Below are positions 6,161-13,645 of a stretch of DNA of 14,669 bases, one piece after another. Both the position numbers and the translations under genes were made by a program. This stretch comes from JBKJML01 sp046596415 (GTDB lineage: Bacteria; Actinomycetota; Thermoleophilia; Gaiellales; Gaiellaceae): the NCBI GenBank assembly GCA_046596415.1, contig JBKJML010000115.1, positions 1 to 14,669 on the forward strand, read 5' to 3'. Position 1 is the stretch's first letter. The number at the start of each line of letters is the position of its first letter. Under the pieces are notes generated by a model that was not told the origin of the DNA, did not search any database, and saw nothing but the letters and a program-made list of their open reading frames with translations.

Positions 6161-9100
6161 GTGAGCGCGGAGACGAGGCTCAGAGAGCTGCTCGAGGAGC
6201 GGATCCTCGTGCTCGACGGCGCCTGGGGTGTCCTGCTCCAGGGTCGGGGCCTCAGCGAAGCGGACTTCCGCGGCACGCGCTTCCGTGATCACCCCGGCTC
6301 GGTCAAGGGTGATCCGGATCTGCTGAACCTGACGCGGCCCGAGGTGATCACCTCGATCCACGACGCCTATTTCGAGGCGGGCGCCGACATCACGACCACG
6401 AATACGTTCACGGCCACCTCGATCGGCCAGGCCGACTACGGGCTCGAGGCTTCCGTCTACGAGATGAACGTCGAGGGGGCACGGCTGGCCCGCGTTGCGG
6501 CCGCCGCCTGGACGGAGCGCACGCCGGAGCGGCCACGCTTCGTAGCCGGCTCAGTCGGACCGCTCAACGTCACGCTCTCGCTCTCGCCCAAGGTCGACGA
6601 CCCGGCCTACCGCACTCACAGCTTCGACCAGGTGCAGGAGGCGTACGCAGACCAGATCCGCGGCCTCGCCGAGGGCGGTGTCGACCTGCTCCTCGTCGAG
6701 ACGATCTTCGACACCCTGAACGCGAAGGCGGCGATCGCCGCTGCGCAGGAGGCCGCGCCGGAGCTACCGCTGTGGCTCTCGGTCACGATCGTCGACCTCA
6801 GCGGCCGGACGCTCTCCGGGCAGACCGTCGAGGCGTTCTGGACGTCGGTCGAACACGCGAGGCCGCTCGTCGTCGGGATCAACTGCTCGCTCGGCGCGAA
6901 GGAGATGCGCCCGCACGTCGAGACGCTCGCGCGGATCGTCCCCACCTACACGTCGTGCCATCCGAACGCCGGCCTGCCGAACGCCTTCGGCGGCTACGAC
7001 GAGGGTCCCGAGGCGACGAGCGCGCTGCTGCGCGAGTTCGCCGAGTCGGGCTTCGTCAACATCGCCGGCGGCTGTTGCGGCACGACGCCCGAGCACACGC
7101 GCAGGATCGACGAGGCGCTACGCGGCCTCGAGCCGCGGCGGGTGCCGGAGCTCCCGCGGCGGACGCGCTTCAGCGGCCTCGAGACGTTCGAGCTCGGTCC
7201 TGACACCGGGTTCGTGGTGATCGGCGAGCGCACGAACCTGACCGGTTCGGCGCGCTTCCGAACGCTGATCGAGTCGGGTGACTTCCAGGGCGCGGTCGAC
7301 GTCGCGCTCGAGCAGGTGCGCGGCGGGGCGAACCTGCTCGACGTGAACATGGACGCCGACCTGATCGACTCCGAACAGGCGATGACCCGCTTCCTGAACC
7401 TGATCGCGACCGAGCCCGAGGTGGCACGGATCCCCGTCATGGTCGACAGCTCCAAGTGGTCGGTGCTCGAGGCCGGGCTGAAATGCATCCAGGGCAAGGG
7501 GATCGTCAACTCGATCAGCCTCAAGGAGGGGGAGGAGCCGTTCCTCGCCCAGGCGCGGCTTGCGCGGCGCTACGGCGCCGGCGTCGTCGTGATGGCCTTC
7601 GACGAGCAGGGGCAGGCGGACACGGTCGAGCGGAAGGTGGCGATCTGCGGCCGCGCCTACGACCTGCTGACCGCCGAGGTCGGCTTCCCGCCTGAGGACA
7701 TCGTCTTCGACCCGAACATCCTCGCGATCGCGACCGGGATCGAGGAGCACGCCGGCTTCGGCAAGGCCTTCCTCGAGGCGCTGCCGCTCCTCGACGAGCG
7801 CTGCCCGGGCACTCACACGAGTGGTGGGGTCTCGAACCTCTCCTTCTCGTTCCGCGGCAACGACGTCGTGCGCGAGGCGATCCACTCGGCCTTCCTCTTC
7901 CACGCGATCACCGCCGGCCTCGACATGGGGATCGTCAACGCCGGGCAGCTCGCCGTCTACGAGGACATTCCGGGGCCTTTGCTCGAGCACGTCGAGGACA
8001 TCATCTTCGACCGGCGCGAGGACGCCACCGAGCGGCTGGTCACCTTCGCGGGAACCGTGCAGGGCTCGGCCACGAAGCGGGAGCTCGATCTTTCCTGGCG
8101 CGAGGCGCCGGTCGAGCAGCGGCTCTCCTACGCGCTCGTACACGGGATCGTCGACTTCATCGAGGCGGACACCGAGGAGGCACGGCAGCAATTCGAGCGC
8201 CCGCTGGAGGTGATCGAGGGTCCGCTGATGGACGGGATGAAGGTCGTCGGCGACCTCTTCGGCTCAGGGCGCATGTTCCTGCCGCAGGTGGTCAAGAGCG
8301 CCCGCGCGATGAAGCGTGCGGTCGCGTACCTCGAGCCGTACATGGCGGCCGAGAAGGAACGGACCGGCGACACGCGGGCGCGCGCGAAGATCGTGCTCGC
8401 GACCGTGAAGGGAGACGTGCACGACATCGGCAAGAACATCGTCGGCGTCGTGCTCGGCTGCAACAACTACGAGGTCGTCGACCTCGGTGTGATGGTCCCT
8501 GCCGATCGGATTCTCGACGTCGTGGCGGAGGAGCGCGCCGACGTGGTCGGGCTCTCCGGGCTGATCACCCCGTCGCTCGACGAGATGGTGAACGTCGCCA
8601 AGGAAATGGAACGCCGCGGGATGGAGGTGCCGCTCCTGATCGGTGGCGCGACCACGTCGCGACAGCACACGGCCGTCCGCATCGCGCCAGCGTTCACCCG
8701 GCCGACCGTGCACGTCCTCGACGCCTCCCGGGTCGTCGGCGTCGTTGCCGACCTGCTCGACCCGGGCCGCGCCACGAAACTCGACACGGACAACCGTGAG
8801 CTCCAGCAACGCCTGCGCGACCAGCATGCAGAGCGCGAGCTCAAGCCGCTGCTCCACCTCGCCGGCGCGCGCGCGAACCGCGAGCCGCTCGGTTACGACG
8901 AGCTCGCGACACCCGCGTTCAGCGGCAGCCGCCTGGTCGAGCCGGAGCTCGGGGAGCTCCTCCCGTACCTCGACTGGCAGTTCTTCTTCCACGCCTGGGA
9001 GTTAAAAGGGAAGTATCCGGCGATCCTCGAACAGCCGGTGGCGCGCGAGCTCCATGACGACGCGCTCGCACTTCTCGACGAGATCGTCCGCGACCGCTCG

Positions 9101-9778
9101 CTCCAGGCGCGAGGCGTCTACGGGTTCTGGCCGGCACAAGCCGACGGCGACGACGTCGAGCTCGGCGAGGGGACACGCTTCCACTTCCTCCGCCAGCAGA
9201 ACGCCTACGGCGACAGCCGCCCGAATCGCTGCCTCGCCGACTACGTGGCGCCCGCGGGCGACCACCTTGGCGCCTTCGCGGTGGCGATCCACGGCGCCGC
9301 GGAACTCTCCGCACAGTACGAGGCGGAGCACGACGACTACAACGCAATCATGGTCAAAGCGCTCGCAGACCGGCTCGCAGAAGCCTTCGCTGAGCGCCAG
9401 CATGCGGTGGCGCGCCGCGAGTGGTACGACGGCGACAGCCCCGAGCTGTCAGCTGCCGATCTCGCAGCCGAGCGCTACCGCGGCATCCGGCCCGCCTTCG
9501 GGTACCCCGCGTGTCCCGACCATTCCGAGAAACCGCCCCTCTTCGCCCTGCTCGGCGCCGCACGGGCCGGTCTCGAGCTGACCGAGTCGAACGCGATGCT
9601 GCCCGCCGCCGCGGTCAGCGGGGTCTACTTCGGCCACCCGTCGTCACGCTACTTCTCGGTCGGACGGATCGGCCGCGACCAGGTCGAGGACTACGCCGCT
9701 CGCAAGGGCAGCTCAACGGCCGAGGCTGAGCGGTGGCTACGACCGAACCTCGGCTACGAGCCCGCCGACGCGTCGTAG
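6161..9778 (+). CDS. metH: Cobalamin-dependent methionine synthase
   Basis: Transfers a methyl group from 5-methyltetrahydrofolate through methylcobalamin to homocysteine, making methionine in the cytosol. At 1205 aa it is full length (E. coli MetH is 1227) with all four modules. The homocysteine domain, about residues 1-325, has the zinc ligands Cys242 (in GINCS) and Cys305-Cys306 (GGCCGTTPEH). The pterin domain starts near GERTNLTGS at 355-363. The cap and B12-binding modules, about 635-890, carry the base-off ligand His754 in DVHDIGKN. The AdoMet reactivation domain, about 900-1205, has the FFFHAWELKGKYP segment and RPAFGYPACPDH at 1110-1121. The GTG start has a textbook AAGGAG. It stands as its own unit, with a candidate promoter at 6067-6095. 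Presence of the activation domain implies that the host obtains or makes cobalamin. Confidence 0.98.
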   Translation: MSAETRLRELLEERILVLDGAWGVLLQGRGLSEADFRGTRFRDHPGSVKGDPDLLNLTRPEVITSIHDAYFEAGADITTTNTFTATSIGQADYGLEASVYEMNVEGARLARVAAAAWTERTPERPRFVAGSVGPLNVTLSLSPKVDDPAYRTHSFDQVQEAYADQIRGLAEGGVDLLLVETIFDTLNAKAAIAAAQEAAPELPLWLSVTIVDLSGRTLSGQTVEAFWTSVEHARPLVVGINCSLGAKEMRPHVETLARIVPTYTSCHPNAGLPNAFGGYDEGPEATSALLREFAESGFVNIAGGCCGTTPEHTRRIDEALRGLEPRRVPELPRRTRFSGLETFELGPDTGFVVIGERTNLTGSARFRTLIESGDFQGAVDVALEQVRGGANLLDVNMDADLIDSEQAMTRFLNLIATEPEVARIPVMVDSSKWSVLEAGLKCIQGKGIVNSISLKEGEEPFLAQARLARRYGAGVVVMAFDEQGQADTVERKVAICGRAYDLLTAEVGFPPEDIVFDPNILAIATGIEEHAGFGKAFLEALPLLDERCPGTHTSGGVSNLSFSFRGNDVVREAIHSAFLFHAITAGLDMGIVNAGQLAVYEDIPGPLLEHVEDIIFDRREDATERLVTFAGTVQGSATKRELDLSWREAPVEQRLSYALVHGIVDFIEADTEEARQQFERPLEVIEGPLMDGMKVVGDLFGSGRMFLPQVVKSARAMKRAVAYLEPYMAAEKERTGDTRARAKIVLATVKGDVHDIGKNIVGVVLGCNNYEVVDLGVMVPADRILDVVAEERADVVGLSGLITPSLDEMVNVAKEMERRGMEVPLLIGGATTSRQHTAVRIAPAFTRPTVHVLDASRVVGVVADLLDPGRATKLDTDNRELQQRLRDQHAERELKPLLHLAGARANREPLGYDELATPAFSGSRLVEPELGELLPYLDWQFFFHAWELKGKYPAILEQPVARELHDDALALLDEIVRDRSLQARGVYGFWPAQADGDDVELGEGTRFHFLRQQNAYGDSRPNRCLADYVAPAGDHLGAFAVAIHGAAELSAQYEAEHDDYNAIMVKALADRLAEAFAERQHAVARREWYDGDSPELSAADLAAERYRGIRPAFGYPACPDHSEKPPLFALLGAARAGLELTESNAMLPAAAVSGVYFGHPSSRYFSVGRIGRDQVEDYAARKGSSTAEAERWLRPNLGYEPADAS

Positions 9779-9788
9779 GCGCTGACCC

Positions 9789-9817
9789 TTGTCATAATCG
9801 GCGTGATCTCCTATCCT
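9789..9817 (+). promoter_or_regulatory. Candidate promoter of the MFS gene
   Basis: TTGTCA (9789-9794) and TATCCT (9812-9817) are exactly 17 bases apart, a good sigma70-type pair with a TANNNT -10. It lies just after the metH stop and would give a leader of about 90 nt before the MFS start. Confidence 0.55.
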
Positions 9818-9916
9818 TCCGCCGATCGCCGGGCGACGCCAGGGCCCCGATCGCCCCGTGACCGAATTCGCCGCGCCAATCAATCGTTCGTACCGCGCTG
9901 ATCAGGCGCGTCGTTG

Positions 9917-11182
9917 ATGCTCTCCCGTTCCCGCAAGCTTCTCGCCGGTGCGCCGGCTTTCCGGTTGCTCCTCCTGGCGACGCTCGGCTCCGGGATCGGC
10001 ACCTGGCTGGCCGTGATCGCGCTCGCGGTCGACATCTTCGACCGCACCGGATCGGGGCTCTGGGTCGGGGCGCTTTTGATGGCCGACTTCCTGCCTGCGG
10101 TCGTGGTCGGGCTGCTGCTCGGGCCACTCGTGGACCGCCTGTCGAGGCGCCGGCTGATGATCGCGAGCGACCTCGTCCGAGCTGCGGTCTTCATCGCCCT
10201 TCCGTTCACCGGGAGCGCACACGCGGTCGTCGCGCTGGCGGCTGTCGCCGGGTTCGCAACGGGCTTCTTCAGGCCCGCTGCGCTCGCCGCGCTACCCAAC
10301 CTCGTTCCTGACGATTCGCTCGAGAACGCGAACTCGCTCTACCAGACCGTGGAGAACCTGACGACGGCCCTTGCTCCCGTCGCGGCCGGCGGCCTGGTCG
10401 CTGCGTTCGGGACCGATGTCGCGTACGGCGCGAACGCGGTCTCGTTCCTCGTCTCTGCCGCCCTGATCGCCCGGATCGCCCCCTTCGCGCTCCAGGGCGA
10501 GCGGCCGATCACCAAAGGACATTGGCGCGACCTTCGGGAGGGGTTCGAGGTCGTGTTGCACACTCGAGTCCTGCTCGCGGTCCTCGTCGCGTGGACGATG
10601 ATCGGCGTCCTGGCAAACGCAGGCGTCAACGTTGCCGAGGTCTTCCTCGCTCAGGACGCATACGGGGCGGGCGATCTCGGCTTCGGCCTGCTCGTCGCGG
10701 CCTCCGGCGCCGGCGCGGTCCTCGGGAGCGTCGTGGCTTCCCCGGCTCTGGGCAGGCGGCCTGTCAGCGTCGTCTACGGGATCTCGATCGCGCTGATGGG
10801 AGTCGGCGCGCTCGCGGCCGCCGTCTCGCCGACGATCTGGGTCGGCCTGGCCGGTGCGTTCGTGCTCGGGCTCGGCAACGGGTCGGCAGTCGTGTGCAAC
10901 ATCCTGCTCGTGCAACGGTCGACGGCGGACGCCGTACGCGGGCGTGTGTTCACCTTGCTCCACAGCTCCACCTGGGTGTTCCTCGGCCTTGGGATGCTTG
11001 CGGCCGGAACGCTCACGGACATCCTCGGGCCGCGCTGGGTGTGGGGCATAGCGTCGGTGTTCTCCTTTCTCGCGGCGGCGGTTGGTTATCGGCTCACCCG
11101 CGGTTTCGGAACCGATGGGAAGCCTCCGTCGATCAGGCCTGTCGACGTCGAGCCTGCGCCGATGACCGGCGCAGGGCATTGA
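9917..11182 (+). CDS. Major facilitator superfamily exporter (MFS_3/EntS-like)
   Basis: A 421-aa inner-membrane transporter of the MFS type, probably a proton-coupled drug or metabolite exporter. Hydrophobic helices fill nearly the whole length. The loop 2-3 motif A reads GPLVDRLSRRR at 69-79, and a central basic loop (about 195-215) separates two six-helix halves. The ENANSLYQTVENLTTALAP stretch and the C-terminal motif-A-like region (VQRSTADAVRGRVFTL) resemble the MFS_3 enterobactin-exporter-like group. I chose the ATG at 9917 over the TTG at 9914 because there is no better initiation signal for either. It has its own candidate promoter, so it is probably not co-transcribed with metH. The substrate is unknown; nothing adjoining suggests siderophore synthesis. 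Confidence 0.9.
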   Translation: MLSRSRKLLAGAPAFRLLLLATLGSGIGTWLAVIALAVDIFDRTGSGLWVGALLMADFLPAVVVGLLLGPLVDRLSRRRLMIASDLVRAAVFIALPFTGSAHAVVALAAVAGFATGFFRPAALAALPNLVPDDSLENANSLYQTVENLTTALAPVAAGGLVAAFGTDVAYGANAVSFLVSAALIARIAPFALQGERPITKGHWRDLREGFEVVLHTRVLLAVLVAWTMIGVLANAGVNVAEVFLAQDAYGAGDLGFGLLVAASGAGAVLGSVVASPALGRRPVSVVYGISIALMGVGALAAAVSPTIWVGLAGAFVLGLGNGSAVVCNILLVQRSTADAVRGRVFTLLHSSTWVFLGLGMLAAGTLTDILGPRWVWGIASVFSFLAAAVGYRLTRGFGTDGKPPSIRPVDVEPAPMTGAGH

Positions 11183-11216
11183 GTTCGGGATCGGCGCTGC
11201 CGGTCGCTGCGACGAT

Positions 11217-11280
11217 CTAAGAAGCTCTAACGGAATGAAGCGCTGTGCCGCCGAGGCGTCACACCGTTGGAGCTTCTAAG
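11217..11280 (+). repeat. 17-bp inverted repeat upstream of meaB, overlapping its ribosome-binding region
   Basis: CTAAGAAGCTCTAACGG (11217-11233) is matched in inverse orientation by CCGTTGGAGCTTCTAAG (11264-11280) with 2 mismatches in 17, around a 30-nt loop. The distal arm ends in TAAG, which with the next G forms the AAGG ahead of the GTG at 11289. The stem-loop could terminate the MFS transcript, bury the meaB initiation site, serve as an operator, or be a small insertion remnant. Confidence 0.55.
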
Positions 11281-11288
11281 GTCTTCAC

Positions 11289-12269
11289 GTGGCTCGACGT
11301 GTCTGGACTCTGGAGGAGCTCGCTGGCGGCGTGCGTGGTGGCGACCGGCGGGCGCTGGCGCGCGCGATCAGCCTGGTCGAGAACCAGGCTCCGATTGCGT
11401 ACGAGCTCATTCGGGAGCTCTACCCCGAGACCGGCAAGGCCTACTCGGTTGGCATCACGGGGCCGCCGGGGGTGGGCAAGTCGTCGCTCATCGCGGCGCT
11501 CGTCCGGCAGGTCCGGGCGGGCGGCAGCGGCCGCACCGTCGGTGTCATCTCGGTCGACCCGTCGAGCCCGTTCACGCATGGCGCCTTGCTCGGTGACCGG
11601 ATCCGGCTCACCGACCACTTCCTCGATCCCGGCGTCTTCATCCGCTCGATGGGGACGCGGGGACATCTCGGCGGACTGTCGGAGGCGACGCTGCAGGCGC
11701 TCCTGCTTCTCGACGCGTCAGGCAAGGAGCTCGTGCTGCTGGAGACGGTCGGTGCCGGCCAGAGCGAGGTCGAGGTGATCGGGATCGCCGACACGGTCGT
11801 CCTCGTCCTGATGCCGGGCTCCGGCGACTCGGTGCAGGCGCTGAAGGCCGGGATCATGGAGATCCCGGACGTGATCGCGATCAACAAGATGGATCACCCC
11901 GCCGCGAAGACGATGCGCAACGAGGTGCGCTCGATCCTCGCGCTCGACCGTGAGCGCGGCTGGCGGCCACCGATCGTCCTCACCGACGCGGTCCGCGGCG
12001 AGAACGTTCCCGAGCTCTGGGAGCGGATCGAGGAGCACCGCGCTTACCTCGAGAACGACGGCCTGCTCGAGGAGCGCCGTCGGGCAAACCTCGCCGGTGA
12101 GGTGTTCGCGGTCGCGTCCGGCCGGGCGAAGCGCCATCTTCAGGAGGCCGTCGCCGACGACCCCGAGCTGCGCCGCCTGCTCGAAGAAGTGCAGCGGCGC
12201 GAGCTCGATCCGCTGTCGGCCGTCCGCGAGATCATGGAGAAGGTGTTCAAGATCGAGGAGCGACCATGA
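11289..12269 (+). CDS. meaB: Methylmalonyl-CoA mutase-associated GTPase MeaB (ArgK family)
   Basis: G3E-family GTPase that chaperones adenosylcobalamin loading and protects methylmalonyl-CoA mutase from inactivation. It is 326 aa, the family norm. The P-loop GPPGVGKS is at 58-65. Next come the family-specific SVDPSSPFTHGALLGDR, the FIRSMGTRGHLGG segment, the switch II region LETVGAGQSEVEV, and the G4 motif NKMD at 199-202. The C-terminal helical dimerisation arm includes AVREIMEKVF. The GTG start is preceded at 7 nt by AAGG, which lies at the edge of an inverted repeat. The stop overlaps the ilvA start (ATGA), so the two form an operon. The mutase subunits are not in the window. A role with another cobalamin acyl-CoA mutase (isobutyryl- or ethylmalonyl-CoA) is possible. 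Confidence 0.95.
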   Translation: MARRVWTLEELAGGVRGGDRRALARAISLVENQAPIAYELIRELYPETGKAYSVGITGPPGVGKSSLIAALVRQVRAGGSGRTVGVISVDPSSPFTHGALLGDRIRLTDHFLDPGVFIRSMGTRGHLGGLSEATLQALLLLDASGKELVLLETVGAGQSEVEVIGIADTVVLVLMPGSGDSVQALKAGIMEIPDVIAINKMDHPAAKTMRNEVRSILALDRERGWRPPIVLTDAVRGENVPELWERIEEHRAYLENDGLLEERRRANLAGEVFAVASGRAKRHLQEAVADDPELRRLLEEVQRRELDPLSAVREIMEKVFKIEERP

Positions 12270-13459
12270 GCCGACCGTCGCTCGACGACATCCGCGCCGC
12301 ACGCGACCGGATCGCCGGGATCGCCCGGCTGACGCCCGTCTACGAGTCGGAGACGTTCTCGCGCCGCACCGGGCGCGAGGTGCTGCTGAAGGCTGAGAAC
12401 CTCCAGCGCACGGGCGCCTTCAAGATCCGCGGCGCCGTCAACAAGATCTCGACGCTCACGGACGCCGAGCGAGCCGCCGGGGTCGTCGCGGCGAGCGCCG
12501 GCAACCACGGCCAGGCCGTCGCCTGGGCGGCGCGTGCCGCGGGGGCCAGCGCGACGATCTTCATGCCCGAAGACTCGCCGATGGCGAAGGTCGATGCGAC
12601 CCGTAGCTACGGTGCCGCGGTGGAGCTGGTGGGCGTCGGCTTCGACGAGGCGCTCACCGCTGCGCAGGAGCTCGTCGCCAGTGCGGGCGGCACGTTCGTG
12701 CATGCGTTCGAGGACAAGCTCGTGATCGCCGGCCAGGGGACGATCGGGCTCGAGCTTGCCGAACAGGTGCCCGCCGCGACGACCTTCGTGCTGCCGATCG
12801 GCGGTGGCGGTCTCGCCGCGGGGATCGCGATCGCGCTTCGCGAGCTGCTTCCGGGAGTGCGGATCGTCGGCGTCCAGTCGGACGCGTACGCTCCGCTCGC
12901 GGGCGGAGTGGTGGGCACACGCGGACCGACGATCGCCGACGGGATCGCCGTGAAGCAGCCTGGCGAGCTCACCTCCTCGATTCTCAAGGATCTGCTCGAC
13001 GACGTCGTCACCGTGAGTGACGAGGAGATCAGCGAGGCGATCGTGCTGTTGCTCGAGCGCTCGAAGCTCGCCGTCGAGGGTGCCGGTGCTGCGTCGCTCG
13101 CGGCCCTGCTCGCAGGCCGTGTCGGCGGCGAAGGAACGGTTGTACCGCTCCTGTCGGGCGGCAACATCGACCCGACCCTGCTGATCACGGTGATGCGTCA
13201 CGGGCTGACAGTCGCAGGCCGCTACCTTGTCCTGCGTACCCCCATGCCCGACCGGCCGGGGGAGCTGATCAAGCTGCTGACGCTCGTTGCCGAGCAGCGA
13301 GTCAACGTCGTCGCGGTCGAGCACCGGCGCGAAGGCGTGGCGCTCTCGGTCGCCGAGACCGAGGTCGAGTTGACGCTCGGCGCCCGTGACGCTGCTCACT
13401 GTGACGCGCTCGTCGCGACTCTTCGTGAGCACGGCTACCCGGTCGAGCGCCTGCGTTAG
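12266..13459 (+). CDS. ilvA: Threonine ammonia-lyase (threonine dehydratase) with C-terminal ACT domain
   Basis: PLP enzyme that deaminates threonine to 2-oxobutyrate, the entry step to isoleucine and, by oxidation, to propionyl-CoA. At 397 aa it is the medium form: one catalytic domain plus one ACT-type regulatory domain, between TdcB (about 330 aa) and E. coli IlvA (514 aa). The PLP lysine is K53 in GAFKIRG, the substrate loop SAGNHG is at 77-82, and the phosphate-binding GGGGLAAG starts at 179. The ACT region is about residues 320-397 (MPDRPGELIKLLTLVAEQRVN). GAGGAG at 12255-12260 sits 5 nt before the ATG, inside the end of meaB. Overlap with meaB fits a threonine to propionyl-CoA to methylmalonyl-CoA route (inference). 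Foldback copy 2 begins 5 nt after the stop. Confidence 0.95.
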   Translation: MSRPSLDDIRAARDRIAGIARLTPVYESETFSRRTGREVLLKAENLQRTGAFKIRGAVNKISTLTDAERAAGVVAASAGNHGQAVAWAARAAGASATIFMPEDSPMAKVDATRSYGAAVELVGVGFDEALTAAQELVASAGGTFVHAFEDKLVIAGQGTIGLELAEQVPAATTFVLPIGGGGLAAGIAIALRELLPGVRIVGVQSDAYAPLAGGVVGTRGPTIADGIAVKQPGELTSSILKDLLDDVVTVSDEEISEAIVLLLERSKLAVEGAGAASLAALLAGRVGGEGTVVPLLSGGNIDPTLLITVMRHGLTVAGRYLVLRTPMPDRPGELIKLLTLVAEQRVNVVAVEHRREGVALSVAETEVELTLGARDAAHCDALVATLREHGYPVERLR

Positions 13460-13464
13460 CGCTT

Positions 13465-13643
13465 CCAAGAACTCAGTTCAGAACGAAGCCTTGAGCCGTC
13501 GGGCCCGCGCTGCGCGCCACGATCGCGGCGTCCTCGGTCGCCCCCATTAGCGCTGCTATCGAGGCTCCCTGCGTCCTGGCGCTCGCACCACCCAGCGCAC
13601 CCCGACGGCGAAGGGTCATTCCGAACTGAGTTCGAAGCGGGCT
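13465..13643 (+). mobile_element. Foldback (MITE-like) repeat element, copy 2
   Basis: Second copy of the element at 3274-3450, in the same orientation. It fills nearly the entire space between the convergent ilvA and persulfide dioxygenase genes. The terminal repeats are a perfect inverted pair, GAACTCAGTTC (13469-13479) and GAACTGAGTTC (13623-13633). Compared with copy 1 it has two single-base insertions and two clustered patches of substitutions, both in the left half. One patch spoils the left arm of the central hairpin, whose right arm, GCTATCGAGGC (13555-13565), is intact. The Tat-like ORF of copy 1 is absent here (no start, frameshift, early stop). The placement would also suit a bidirectional terminator, but no T-tract is present. 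Confidence 0.7.
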
Positions 13644-13645
13644 CG

